Assembly (NCBI GenBank): GCA_023213395.1
Contig: CM041465.1
Location: 25,489,741 to 25,553,740 of the forward strand
From: Cycas panzhihuaensis
Lineage: Eukaryota > Cycadophyta
DNA length: 64,000 nt
Direction: 5' to 3'
Shown: positions 33,421-46,178 of the stretch, piece by piece
How the letters are laid out: each line of letters begins with the position of its first letter
How positions within the stretch are numbered: the first letter of the stretch is position 1
Notes under the pieces: generated by a model
Seen by the model: the letters and a program-made list of their open reading frames with translations, nothing else
Databases searched by the model: none
Told to the model about the DNA's origin: nothing
Made by a program: the position numbers and the translations under genes

Positions 33421-35703
33421 ATGGAGTGTGTGATGCCAAAGGTTATTTTTAATGACAATAATTTTAGCAAGTGGAAGGCTAACATGGAGCTAATATTGAT
33501 GGTGAATCAACTCTAGAAAATTATAAAGATAAAGGTGGATGCAATTCCATTAGATCATAAAGAGTGAGTGTGACTTAAGGAGAAGAAGTTTATGGTTGTG
33601 GGATTGTTGAAACTATCATTAGTACCAAATTGGAGGGCCTTGGTTCATAATTTGGAAGAACCAGATGAAATTTAGATAAAATTATGTGACGCTTTTAAGA
33701 AAAATAAGACAAATAAACATATAGCCTTAATATTGGAGCTACTTAATTTTCATGTGGAAGATATAAATAACATCAGTTCTTACCTAAATAAGATTACTAA
33801 GTTAAGGAATAAGTTAGAAGAATTGAAGCCAAATTTGATCAATGATGCACTATTGTTGACGATAATCACATCAAAGTTACCAACTGCTTTTTCCACCTTT
33901 TAGGCTATATACGATAGAGATGAGGTGATGGAGGCATAAACCTTTGATGGAAGTAAAAACCTTATTCTAGGAAAGGATGCTAAGATGAAACATCATGGAA
34001 TACTTAGAGGTTCTGAATCAAGTCAAGCCTTATCCATGAAAATGCAAAGGAAAGAGTTTGTTCAGGAGGAGAAGTTCACACAGAGGTCTCAAGAAAGTTA
34101 TCAGAAAAAGAAGAATTTCAATAGTAAATATAACTACTATAAAAAGGATGGTCATAGAGAGAAGAACTATTGGTTCAAGAGATATGACAAATGTAAAGTA
34201 AGTCAAGATGACAATAAGAAGAACATTTCTACATACTGCATTAGAGTAATAACCTTATCAACTGAGTTGAATTGAAGAGCTTATTGGATTTTGGACTCTG
34301 GAGTGTAGAATCATATCTCTTACCAAAAGCATCACTTTGATACGATGGATGAAAAGCATAGTGGTACTAAAATCATCCTTAAAGATGCTTATGTATTATC
34401 GGTGGAAGGTATCAATGAAGTTTCTTTAGTATGTTGTAAGTTTACAAGGGTATATTATATACCCAAGATGCAATTGAATTTACTTTTAGCTTGAGAGACT
34501 TGTAAACAAGGTATAAAGGTGGAGTTATATATTAATAGAAGCCTAATTAAGGATTTGAAGTAGAATTTTTCTATCATCACTACTAGGAAAGTTAGAGATA
34601 ACTTTTGGATGTTTGAGAAGTTTTAATCTTAGAGGAAGTCTTACACCTTTATTAGCAGCATTGATGATATGAGCAAACTATGGCATAATCGCCTGAGACA
34701 CCTTAATTATAGAAGAATCATACTATTGAAGAGGTTGACGATAGTAGAAGGTTTACCATCTGTTTCATGCTCAAATGGTGTTTGTGAAGGGTACATGAAT
34801 GGAAAAAATCACTGCTATCCTTTTTCTTAGAATAATAGCTAAAGAGCGAAGGAGACGTTGGAGTTTTTGCATACAAACATAATGGGTCCAATCCCAAATC
34901 CCTCAATATTAGGAGCTCATTATACCCTAGTGTTTATGGATGATTATACTAGGAAATCTGATGTATTTGAATTTTTCTGTGACTAGAAAGTAATGGTTAA
35001 AAATAAAAGTGAGAAGAAGATTAAGTTATTAAGAAGTGATAATGGCAAGGAATACGATAATTATGCATTTAACCAGTTCTACCATGATCATGGTACAAAA
35101 TAGGAATTTATGGTCATGTATACCCCATAACAAAATAGAGTTATTGAAAGAAAGAATCATACCATGATGAAGATGGCAAGCTGTATAGTGCATGCTAAAA
35201 ACTTGCCACTGATGTTTTGGGTATAGGCTATGGTAAATGTTGTTTATACTTTGAACTAGGTGCCCACTCCGGTAGTTCATAGCATGACCCCCAAAGAAAA
35301 ATAGACTGGTTAGAAACCTGTCATTATCCATTTAAAAACTTTTGGATGTGCCAACATCTAAAATGATACTTGTAAGAAGTTGGATTAGATGAGTTTAAAG
35401 TGTATTTTATAAGGTATTGTGATCAAAATAAAGCTTACAGACTATTGCATCTAAAGAGGAGAAAGATTATGATTAGTTGGAATGTAAAATTTAATGAGTC
35501 ATTGATATATCATATTAAAAAATCATTAGAAGAGCCTTTTTATCTCTCACTACTTCCATTCCTATATTTATCAAACGAAGAGGATGATGAGCTAGTCACT
35601 ATAATACATGAGGAAGTAGGGCCAAGTGGGTTGAGTAATAGTGAGGAGCTACTATGTGAAGAAGCATGTATAGTAATAGGTCCTTCTATACCACTATGGA
35701 TAA
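33421..35703 (+). pseudogene. Element F gag, protease and integrase, decayed
   Basis: From ATG 33,421 the Gag reads NDNNFSKWKANME (copia Gag start), with a long stop-broken helical body and a degraded zinc knuckle (NYYKKDGHREKNYW, 34,130-34,175). The protease core is WILDSGV near 34,290. Integrase shows LWHNRLRHLNY (34,680), MDDYTRKSDVFEFF (34,940), LLRSDNGKEY (35,030) and NRVIERKNHTMMKMA (35,130), that is the HHCC and DDE parts. The later integrase tail is cut at 35,704 by solo LTR G. Stops are mainly TAG. Confidence 0.85.
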
Positions 35704-38142
35704 TGCGTTCTATGTAGTAATTATTTATGTCATCACTTTGCTTAATTTGCACCTATGGCGGTATTATGATACACTTTCTTTGTGCCTTACCCTTTTAGTG
35801 GCACACACTTCTCTTCCTGATCCAGTGTTCATAGCACTCCAACATTTGGTCCAGTGTCTCTCCTCCTCTCACGGATCCACTGCTTGGGTTTCACCTCCAC
35901 CCCTGGTGATGTGCATCCTCGCCTTACGGCCCCGCTGTCCACCTCATTTGGGGGCCTGCCCTTTAGTTTGGGGCCCCCCTTGCCCCATTTGCATGGTTGT
36001 GGGGCCCTGTTTTTCCGTTTTGGCATCTCGGGTGTTTTGTAGTTTGCTGGCGCCTTTTCAGGGCTTGCCCTCTTTGGTCGTCTGCCTTTGTAATTTGTGC
36101 CGGCGTTGGCACCGATTTTGCCCCATTTGCAGATTGCATGATCTGCATGAATATTTTTTTGTAAACTATAATTTTTCGATTTTGTTTTTTGTTGCATTCT
36201 TGCTCGAATTATATTTTTTCCCTTTTGTAGTGCGCGCGCCGCCACTGTTTTTTTTAATTTTTTTTCCCTTAGCATTTTAATCTCTGGGTTTTTTTCCTTT
36301 TGAACTTTTTTTTTTTTCACTCTCTCTGGACTTTTGGATCTTTTTTTTCTTCTTTTACTTTAACTCTGTTCTCTTACTCTCTTCCTCCTCCTCTGCTCTT
36401 ACCTTTCTCTGCACTCAAGTTTCTTCTTCTCTGTTGCTTTCCTGGTTAGCCGGCCTCTCCTTTTCAAGCGCCCTCCATGGCTCTCCCTCCCGTCAGCGCC
36501 TTGGAAGTTTTCCAGTCAGCCCCAGGGGGTAGGTCTCTGTCCTTTGTCCATCATCCTCCCTCGTTATTGACGTTTCCCAGCTTCTAATTCCTTGGCTTTC
36601 TTCCTTCCAGCCTTCCCCTCTCTTCAATCTTTTCTCGCCTTCTGTACTTTCCTCTTTTTTCTTCACTTTTGTTGCTTTTCTTTTCTTCCCTCTTCCTTTT
36701 TGTTTCTCTTTGTTTGTTGAGCTTTGATCCTCTTTTCTCTGCTGACTTCATGTTTGTTGTTTTCTCCTCTCTTGTGGGCTTGGTCTTTGCAGCGTGCTTA
36801 GAGCTTGCTGCGGCTTTGGGGGAGGAGGGCCCGGGGCTCCCATGCACCACGCTCAGGGTGGCTGGTTTTACGCACTTCAAGGCCTCCCTCCTCATGTTGC
36901 TCTTGGCCATCTAAACAAGGTTTAGAGACCTCTCATCTGGGAAAAACATGAAGAGTTTCTGTTGACTGGGATTTTTTGACTAGACAGAATCATTCTTTTT
37001 GTTTTGTTGGGATCCTCGTGGCTCCTTTGGAATTCGTGCCGGCTTTTTGCTCTCCCAGTGTCGGTTTATTCCTGTCTTCCGTCTTGCTTGCTCTTTTTTC
37101 TCTTCTTGTCCCTTCTTGCGGTGCCTTTTTCCGCTCTTCTCTTGGGGTTTCCCGGGGGCTTTGGCGTGGACTTTGGGTTTGGGGCTTTGTAGGCCACTGG
37201 CCACTTTAGATTTCTTGTTTTTTTTCCCTATTATTTCTCCTTTTTATCCTAACATTTTTGCATTTTTATTTGGATACCTTATTCCTTTTACGATTGATAT
37301 ATATATATATATATGATTTATATATATTAGCGTATCCCTTTGGGAGAGGAAGATCTCTTTCGGGAGAAGGGGATGCAGAGGTCATTGGAGAGCACGTTAC
37401 TTGGAGAGTTCTATCTTGGCGCCTCTTTCTTGCATGTGTTACATCTACGTTATTTCTTTTTAGCGTTTCCTTCTTTCTTCTTCTTCTTTCTTTCATTCGT
37501 TTCCTTCTTTGGAAGTAAGCTTTCCTGCCTCGCCTCCGCTTCATTTACTCTGCGTTGCTCACATTGTTGGGTCCTGCGGCTGCGGGGTCAGTGGCCCTCG
37601 TGCGGCGTACTGGGTGTCGCCGCCCCCTTCTACGTTCTTTTTCCTTTTCTTCCTTTTCCTTTAAGACTTCCTAGATTAAAGATTAAAAGGAAAATTATTT
37701 TTTGTTTATTATTACTTATTTGTAGTACCCCTTCTTTGTTTCATGCTGTTTGTAGTTGCTGACCTTCTCAGGAGCCTTCCCTTCTCCTCCTTCCTTTTCC
37801 TTCTTCCCCGCCTCGCCTTTCCTTCTGTCCTGGGCCCGTGGATTTGTGGTTGGCCGTTTGGTCCCTTGGGCCTTCTCTCTCCTCCCCCCTCCCTTCTCTC
37901 TCCTTCTCCTGGGTCCTTTCGGGTCATCTTGGTCACCTTCGCTCCTAGGTCCACTCATCCCTCTTCCAAGGTGGTGAGAAGGTGGTGCGTCACTAGCCGA
38001 TCATACTCCATTGCGAGATCGGCCCGAACTGCCTTCTGGGTGTTGCTTGTGGTTGTGGTGGTTCCACTTCTTCTCGGTAGGTTCGTCACCATCTCTCTCT
38101 CGTCCTCCTCGCCTAGATTGAGTATCGTATCGTATGCGTCCA
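35704..38142 (+). repeat. Solo Tat-like LTR G (2,439 bp)
   Basis: GATAA at 35,699-35,703 and 38,143-38,147 flank a block starting TGCGTTC and ending TGCGTCCA. It follows the order of A's LTR: GGATCCACT with CACC at 35,874; GCGCCTTGGAAG near 36,498; CTAAACAAGGTTTAGAGACC near 36,912; TCGGGAGAAGG near 37,359; AAGGTGGTGA near 37,970; ACTCCATTGCGAGATC near 38,008. No internal region follows, so it is a solo LTR left by LTR-LTR recombination. The CG content is high compared with host element F. ORFs inside (up to 204 codons) are not genes. Confidence 0.85.
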
Positions 38143-38147
38143 GATAA

Positions 38148-39795
38148 GAAAGATAATTAAATATTCTAGAGTGGCGATGCATGCCCTTACTAAAGAGAGA
38201 AGAATAAGAAGTTAGCATGCTAGTTGAACTCTATTGGTAGATACCAACAACTCTAGTGATCCTGATTCGTATGATGAGGTGAAAGGAGATATATGATGGA
38301 CAACTGTAATAGAGGAGAAGTATGGTTCTCTTATGAAGAATGATACATAGGATTTGGCTTTGTTCCCTCCAATGAAGAACCTTGTTAGATGTAAGTGGGT
38401 CTACAAGACTAAGTTCTACTTTGATAGAGAGATGGATAAGTATAAGGATAGGCTTGTCACTCAAGGATTCAAATAGAAAGAAGGAATTAACTATAAGGAG
38501 ACATTTTCAATAGTCTCTAAGATGATAGCGATCCAATTGAACATTTCCTTAGTGGCTAATTATAGTTAGGAGTTATACCAGATGGATTTTAAGTCTATGT
38601 TTCTTAATGGAGATCTAAAGGAGGAGATATATATGTCACAACTTGTGGGATTCATTAATAAAATCCAAGAGCATCTTATCTTCTAGTTGAATAAATCAAT
38701 CTATGGCCTGAAATAAGCACCTTGTGCTTACTATGAGAAGATGGATGCCATACTGAAAGCTAAAGGTTTTGTATTTTCTAATCTTGACCTGAATTTATAT
38801 ATAAAAAGGAAGGGAACTTCAATAGTCACTATTGTAGTGTATGTGGATGATTTAATTATTGGTGTCAATTGTAATAAGACTATTATGGAAGTTAGGTCTA
38901 ATTTGGGAGCTTCTTTTGATATGATAGACCTTAGGAGACTTCACTACTTCTTAGGCATTTAAATCAAGAAGACATATGATCAAATTATATTATTATAGTC
39001 ATAATACATGAAAAACCTACTAGAGAAGTTTGGGATATAGAATTATAAATTTATTACAACACCATACATTAAAGGCATAAGATTATAGAAGGATATGACC
39101 AAACCCTTTGTAGATAGAATGAAGTATTTCTGGTTGGTAGGGAGTCTAATCTAATTAAATCATACTAGACTAGATGTCACTTATGTTATTGGATTAGTTT
39201 CTCGATATATATAGAATCCTCAAGAGCTGTATTGGGTTGCTGTAAAGCACATTCTGAAGTACCTAAAGGGGATAATTAATCTTAATCTTAAATACCATTA
39301 AGGTAAAGAGATAAGGTTGTATGGCTATACTTATACTGATTGGGAAGGAGACTCTGATGAATGGAAGTCTAATATTAGGTATATATTTGGTGTTGGTAAT
39401 GGGTTTATTTTGTGACATTTAAGGAAGTAATAAATAGTGGCACTATCTTCTAAAGAGGTTAAATATCAAGGACTTAGTTCTAGTGCGAAGGAAGTTATAT
39501 GGTTACAAGGTCTCTTGGAGTTTCAAATGGACATCTGATTATTTTCGTTAATAATTAGAGTACTATTTGTCTATTGAAGAATCCAAAGTTTTATATACAT
39601 ACAAAGTATATTAAGAATTAACACCACTACATCCATGAACTAATCAATTCAAGGAAACTATAGGTTGACTATTATCTGAGTGAATATTAACTTGCAAATA
39701 TATTTACCAAGTCACTTGCTAAAGATCCATTCACAAAGATACATACCATGTTAGGACTCACCAATGTTATCCTTAAAGGGGGATATATCAACTAG
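38148..39795 (+). pseudogene. Element F reverse transcriptase and RNase H, decayed
   Basis: Copia RT: RCKWVYKTKF and KYKDRLVTQGF (38,390-38,470), [19 protein letters not shown] (38,580-38,636), SIYGLK, and the catalytic YVDDLII near 38,840 intact. RNase H: VALSSKEVKYQ and KEVIWLQGLL (39,440-39,520), then the IHELIN and LANIFTKSL block before a TAG at 39,793. Stops such as CAG-to-TAG interrupt it throughout. It continues directly from the integrase part when G is removed. Confidence 0.87.
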
Positions 39796-39882
39796 GGTAA
39801 AAAAGTAGCAAGTTAGTCCTAGCTTTTGTGATAATACAACTGCTATAAGTTGTAAGTTCTCCACATTCACATTAAAAGGGGA

Positions 39883-40228
39883 TGTTAACATGGAAATTAT
39901 TTACTAATCCATCAATTAGTGTTAATGTGGTTTAAATAATTATGATTATTAAAAAGGTGCGAGATATTTGAAGGATCACAACCCTTGTCAAGTGACACCT
40001 CTTAAAAGGATATAAAATCCTAAATCCATTGTATATTCAATCAATTTAAGGTATATAATAAATATTCTCCAAAGGATCTTTTGTGGTGGGTATTTTCTTG
40101 AAAGGGTTTCCAACACAAATCTTATGTATTGTGCATCTGTATTCTATGTATATCTTTGTTTACTTATTGTGTATGGTTAAAGATTCTATGGATATGAATA
40201 TATATGTATGAATTCATGTTCTCTAATA
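39883..40228 (+). repeat. Element F 3' LTR (346 bp)
   Basis: Preceded by the purine tract AAAAGGGGA (39,874-39,882). Starts TGTTAACATGG and ends CTCTAATA before the AATTA duplication. The last dinucleotide TA probably derives from CA. Confidence 0.65.
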
Positions 40229-40480
40229 AATTATATAGTTATAATTAGTAATATAGAATATGAGAGATAAGTTATAGAAATCCATTATAATAGTAAAGGG
40301 ACAAATGACCTAAGATAGATTATTCAAGTTGGTTATATCTATAGTAGAAAGTTATACTCTAAATATTTTAGTTGAAGCAGACAATAAAACTTGGTATTGT
40401 AGGTATGGATATGGTGTTGATATTAATGTTTATTCATGGCTCATAACTTAGGTTATGAGCCTTCACTTTGAGAACTACCA
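40229..40480 (+). pseudogene. Copia element E, right piece, with LTR I-like remnant
   Basis: Continues E after F: the text from 40,234 to 40,414 matches H 49,010-49,194, up to integrase-start KYGYG-like sequence. At 40,415 it switches to about 55 bases of the LTR start of element I (TGTTGATATTAATG...), at the same point at which I interrupts H. From 40,470 the similarity is lost. Confidence 0.65.
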
Positions 40481-40538
40481 TTGGTGAAACTAATAGCAAT
40501 GTATTATTATTAGTATGTCTCTTTGTTGTTATAGAGTC

Positions 40539-40544
<6 letters not shown>

Positions 40545-40594
<50 letters not shown>
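40545..40594. repeat. (AT)25 microsatellite
   Basis: An uninterrupted 50 bp AT dinucleotide run. Smaller TA runs occur near 37,299 and 46,664. Confidence 0.95.
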
Positions 40595-40596
<2 letters not shown>

Positions 40597-41551
40597 ATTT
40601 TGATTCCACCTTGAACTTGTTCTCAAACATGTTTCCCATGAAAAATTATCATTTTATCACCATAGAATTTGATGACCAAAATAGTTTTCATGTGTATATA
40701 CTATACAAAAGAGAAGCCATGTGTCTTTGAAGTGCATATGGTGGTTATTCCTTACTCAAGAATAGACTCTTAATTGATTCTATATTGTCATATAAAAGAG
40801 GGATGTGGCCACTAAGGTTATTCCATGGTGGCCATTCCATACCCTCTTATTAAAAGTATCTGTCAAGCTTGTAGTTACCCTTATATTAAATTGTTTGGAA
40901 TAACCATATAATAGGTTCCTTCAAAATAGAAGATCAATGCATGACCTCTTTAAGAAGGTTACCCTTGAATATATTGAAGATTTTAAGGCATGAAGATAAA
41001 AAAATCAATATTATGAATGGTGGATTATAATTAATCATTTAGGATATATATTAAATATTATAGTAGTTTATTAAAAATTATGTCTTTTCATTTAGCATTT
41101 AAATAATATTTTAATTCTCTCCCTCTCTCACACACACACATAGAGAATGGTTCTTAAAGTATCCAATTTGTAACTATGGATATCTATCCATAATGTTAGA
41201 GGACTTCTCAAACTTGATGTTTAATAGACAAATCATGTCCATTTGATAAGAAATCCTTAATAATTTTTTAACAAAGGTGTTTTTCTCGACTCTTGATAAT
41301 AAATTTAGGAATTAAAAGTCATTTTCTCCCTCCATATAATATTGGAAGGTTAATCTAAATTTTAGTATATTGAACCAAATTTTCTTAAAATTTAAGACAT
41401 GAAACACATTTTGAATTAAAGATGTTATTAAAAATTCTAAGGTATAAGTTACTTCTCTTATGCTTTTTATGATTCTAGACTAAATTATTACTTCATATGA
41501 TTCTAGAATATTACAAGATATTCTTTGAGATTCCTTATGGTATCTTAGAAA
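40595..41551. other. AT-rich stretch without recognisable gene
   Basis: No ORF with family resemblance. A short (CA)n/(CT)n patch lies near 41,120-41,140. It probably represents older element sequence into which J inserted. Confidence 0.5.
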
Positions 41552-42094
41552 TGAAGAGTAAAATACAACCATGAAAGTAATGTTAATAGAAATTTAACCA
41601 TGTAAAGAATAAATAGCATAAACAAATCAAGCATATAATGAGAACATCAGGAGATTTAGGTCTAAGCATAAACCTTTTATTAATCTAAGTAATAGCTAAA
41701 GAAATTATAGCGATAAAACCCCAACTCACCTCATCAACTCATCTACTCTATACACTCTACAAAAAATTACCTAATTTGGGTTACATAAAGAATGTCATGA
41801 TAAAGTACAAGATCTGAACCATCAGATCTAGGGTCTTTATGATAAATAACAATCTAATTCTATTTTCTATTTGAACCCTAAAATTTGCTTCAGAGGCTAT
41901 TGCCCCTAAAACCTTGCTTGTAGTGGGGGGAGATATCTCCCCCCTCCCCCTCTGCCTCCCCACCAAAGGGGGATGTCACCCTCTATTGGATCTCCTCGCA
42001 GGGAGTTGGAGGGGAAAACTACACCAAAGCGGGACCAAAATTTTAGCCTCTTTATATATATGTAATGCTTGTAAAGTGTTCAACATATCCAATA
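41552..42094 (-). repeat. Element J 3' LTR (543 bp)
   Basis: On the minus strand it begins TATTGGATATGTTGAACAC (TG changed to TA) after the purine tract AAATGGGAGAT (42,095-42,105) and ends CTCTTCA at 41,552. It contains a C-rich tract at 41,935-41,980 and a perfect 20 bp palindrome at 41,925-41,944 (six G, AGATATCT, six C). Confidence 0.88.
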
Positions 42095-42138
42095 ATCTCC
42101 CATTTATTGAACACTTTATAAGAAACTTGCATACATAA

Positions 42139-45100
42139 CTACTTAATGCTAAAATCACAAATACCTCTTACCTTTCTATACCATTTAAATTTTTCTATCC
42201 TAACAACCTTGGTTAATGAGTTTGCAACATTCTCTTGTGTAGCAATTTTTTGCAAGTCCACCTTATGATCTTGAACTATTTCTCTCACAAAATAGAATTG
42301 CATATCAATATGCTTTGACTGAGCATGAAAATTAGGGTTCTTTGCTAGGTAGATTACACTTTGACTATAGCAATCTATCCTCATAACATCCAGCTTAAAG
42401 ACAATATCTATGCATAATCTTTGTAACCAAATTACTTCCTTGTATTTATGGGTAGATTCCATGTACTTTACTTTTCTACTAGAAAGTACCATAACATGTT
42501 GTCTTTTGCTCATACAACTAACTATGCCACCACAAAGGGTAAAAGCATACCTGCTTATAGATCTTCTACTATTAAGATCTCTAGCCTAATTAGCATCAAT
42601 AAAGCCTCTCAGGTTCACTATTCTACTCTTTATGGGATCTGCTTGATAGCAAATTATATATTTTGATGTACCTCACAGATACTTAAAAATCTTTTTCAAA
42701 GCCACCTAATATTCCCTACCTAGGTTTGACATATACCTGCTAACTACTCCCACTATATGAGCAATGTCTAGTCAAGTGTAAACCATTGTATATATCAGGC
42801 TACCAACAATAATAGTATAAGGGACAAATGCCATGTCATTAACTTCTTGGTGAGTCTTTGAGCATTATTTAACTGATAATTTTAAACCAACAGGAAGAGG
42901 AATATTAATTAGTTTACCCGTAACTTGAACCACTGTAATATTGTCTTAATGTACTATCTTTGGCTAAGCTAAATCTTCTTATTTTTCTTATCCCTTTTAA
43001 TCTAAATTACCAAAATAAAATATGTAGTACTAAGGTCCTTTATCTCAAAATGAGATGCTGATTGTCCTTTCATAAGTTGGTTTATTTCTTCATTATTACT
43101 AACTAAAAGTATTTCATTAACATATAAAGCTAGAATAACAAAGTGATCACCAACCTATTTATAATAGAGAAAATGATCTACTTTGCTATACATAAATCCA
43201 TCTGCCAATAGATATGAATTAAACTTCTAATACCACATCCTTAGTGATTATTTTAAGTCATATAATGACTTCTTCAACCTACACACTATATTCTCCTTCC
43301 TTGCAACTTTAAAACTTTTAGGTTGTAATATATAAATTTCTTCTTCAAGGTCACCATGAAGAAATGTAGTCTTCATATCCATTTGATCTACTTCAAAGTC
43401 ATAGGCAGTTACTACAGCTAATAAAAATCTAATTGAAGCTACTTTTTCAATAGGAGAAAATACCTCACCAAAATCTATTCCCTTGACCTAGGAATAACCC
43501 TTTGTTACTAGTGGACCTTGTACTTTTTTGCAATACCATCTACCCAAACTTCTTCTTAAAAATTTATTTGTTATCAATTAGTTTTCTACCATCAAGAAGA
43601 TTCACCAAGCCCCATATGTTATTTTTATCCAAGTCTATCATTTCTTCCTCCATGGCCTTCATTCAAAGTTGGCTCTCTTTTGAGTCTAGAGCCTCTTGAA
43701 CACTACCTGGATCATCATTTATAATAGATAAAATAGAGGAGAAGTGATGAAAGTTTTTAGAAGTATACCTATTAGGTTTCCTTCTCTCATGAGTTGATCT
43801 CCTTAAGATATGGGGTTATTGAGGTTGTGCTACCTTCACAAATGGTCCTTCCTCTTTAGTTGACTCATATTCTAATGCAAAATTATTATCTCTCACCTCA
43901 AACTATACTTAGAGTCTTCCTCCTTTGGTTCATCATCTTACTTCCGAGAGTTGAACTCCTTTCTAAAGATAATATTATGGCTATATATAACCTTTTCTGA
44001 TTCAAGGTTTTAAAGATTATACCCTTTGACACCATCACTATAGCCAATGAAAATAGTCTTTTATGCTTTGAAATTAAGCTTAGTCCTTTGATATTTAGGA
44101 ACATGCATAAAAGGTTTATAACTAAAAACTCTAAGATGACCAAGAGATGGTTTCTTACTAGACCATACTTCTTTAGGTGTTTTGTATACTAAGGTAGTCA
44201 TAGATGATATATTTATCAAGTAGCTTATAGTCATTACAGCCTTAGCCCAAAATTTCTTCTCTAATCTAGTAGCACTGACCATACTCCTCAATCTCTCTAG
44301 TAAGGTCTTATTCATTCTTTTAATAAATCCATTTTGTTGTGATATATAGGGAATTATCTTTTGCCTTATTATTCCATCCTGCTTACAAAACTACTCAAAC
44401 TCCTTTGAACAAAACTCACCTCCACTATCAATCCTTACTATCTTGATCTACTTGTCACTCTGATTCCCGACCAAGGCCTTGATTTTTTTTAATTTATTGA
44501 AGACCTTAGATTTCTCCTTAAGAAAATATAGCCATATCTTTCTCAAGAAATCATCTATAAATGAGACAAAATATTGAGACCCACCTAATGAGGGTACATC
44601 AATAGGTCCAAAAACATTGTTATACACCAATTGCAGAATACCTTTTGCTCTCTTTGAGCTTTAAGGAAAACTAACCTAATTATATTTGCCATACACATAA
44701 TTCTCACAAAAATTAAAATTAAAGAAGCCATTAATTCTAGAGATGTCTTTTGTCATGCCTTTGCAAAATAAATCATGGAGGCCTTTCTCTCTAATATGGC
44801 CTAATCTGTAATGCCACAACATAGTGATATTTACATCTTGCCTATATTATTACTACTTTCTATAATAGCTAGATTATAACTATTAGTATATACTATGCTT
44901 GCATCAAGCTTGTATAATTTTCTAAATTGGACCCCTATTACTAACACTAATGCTCCTCGTACCATTTTGTAACTGTCTTTATTAAAAATTACTTCTATTC
45001 CTACATCACCCAATTGACTGATAAATAATAGACTCATAGCCAAACTAGGAATATGGCTTATATCCAGGATAGTTTTAACCCTTCCATACCTAAATCAAAC

Positions 45101-46092
45101 CTTCACCCTTCTATGACCTATAATTTTATATGGGTAATGATCCCCAAGAAATACTTTACCTCCATCAATACTTGTGTATTTACAAAACCACTCCCTGTGG
45201 GGAGTAACATGAAGTGAAGCACCGGAGTCAATTAACCAAGACTCAACATTTAACAACTTACTTGGGGTTGCTAGATAAACATCACCATTATCTTCATCGA
45301 AGGCTCTTGTTACTGTGGAAGCATTAGCTTCAGGTGACTTTCCTTTATCAACCTTGACTTGACACTGGCTCTTTATATAACTAGCCTTCCCACACTTCCA
45401 ATGTACTAATGGGACTCTACCTAGAGATTTAGATTTCCCTCTAGATTTTGGCCATATATTCTTAGGTATTTGTTGGTCATGATCTAACATTTAACCTCTC
45501 ATTGTTAATGATTCTTTTAAATGATCTTGAGAATATTTTCACCTTGTCTCTTCTTATAGCAGAGTAATAATAACATCATTAAATTTTAGGATGGTAGTAG
45601 CTATGCTACTAATAGTCATCACAAGATTATCCTAGGAATTAGGAAACAAATATAATAAGGTAATACACTTGTCTTTCTTAGACATTATTATCCCAACTGA
45701 AATAAGTTAGCTTATCATGGTGTTAAATGTAGTGAGATGATTTGCAATTATATCTCCATCACTTATCCTAAGTGAATATAATTTTTTTTAAAAAATAACT
45801 TATTAACTAAGGACTTTGTTTGATATAAATCCCTTAACTTTGCCCATAGATCTTTGGCCATATGCTTTATGGTAATGTTTAACAATACCATGTTTGAAAG
45901 GCATAATCTTATTGAATTGATTACTTTTTGATCAAGCTTCTTCTAGTCTTCATCATCCATATTCATAGGCTATATTCCTACTACAATAATCCATAGATCC
46001 TTCTTGATGAGGATATCTTCTATCTTTAGATTCCATAGCTCATAGTTTTGGCCATTGAACTTTTTAATCTCTATCTTCATAATGCTTTCCAT
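42139..46092 (-). pseudogene. Element J Gag-Pol polyprotein, decayed
   Basis: The start is the ATG at 46,092 (MESIMKIEIKKFNGQNYELW, a copia Gag start). A CCHC-like knuckle WKCGKASYIKSQC lies at about 45,400, and the protease SWLIDSGASLHVTP near 45,230. Integrase pieces: GPIDVPSLGGSQYFVSFIDDF (44,630-44,540) and NKTLLERLRSMVS...HLRVFSY (44,315-44,100). RT has QMDMKTTFLHGDLEEEIY near 43,390-43,335 and a mutated catalytic box (YVNE for YVDD) near 43,120. RNase H (42,513-42,139) has SKRQHVMVLSSRKVKYME, FHAQSKHIDMQFYFVRE and a proper C-terminus. The Asp of DSQS is retained only as YSQS. Confidence 0.9.
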
Positions 46093-46164
46093 GATCTTTG
46101 TACTCAAGTTCATCAAATAAGGCTCCCACTCACCAAATAAATTCCTATAGAACTAAAACCCTTA

Positions 46165-46176
46165 GCTCTAATACCA
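46165..46176 (-). other. Element J primer binding site (initiator tRNA-Met type)
   Basis: On the minus strand this reads TGGTATTAGAGC, one change from TGGTATCAGAGC, the usual plant copia PBS. It follows the 5' LTR end after two bases. Confidence 0.85.
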
Positions 46177-46178
46177 AA

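Larger units (their letters stand above)
32864..40228 (+). mobile_element. Copia LTR retrotransposon F, interrupted by solo LTR G
   Basis: E's sequence breaks off at AATTA (32,859-32,863) and resumes at AATTA (40,229-40,233), so the 7.4 kb between is one insertion. It starts TGTTAACATGG, and the same 11 bases start the 3' LTR at 39,883. The internal order is gag, protease, integrase, RT, RNase H, the copia order. Beyond the first 11 bases the 5' end does not resemble the 3' LTR, so the 5' LTR is rearranged or highly diverged; a possible LTR/PBS border is TGGTATTTTT near 33,382. Confidence 0.75.

Noticed and set aside
35666-36280. ORF of 204 codons at the start of solo LTR G
   Set aside because: It begins in element F and runs across the LTR boundary, has hydrophobic low-complexity content and has no counterpart in other LTRs.
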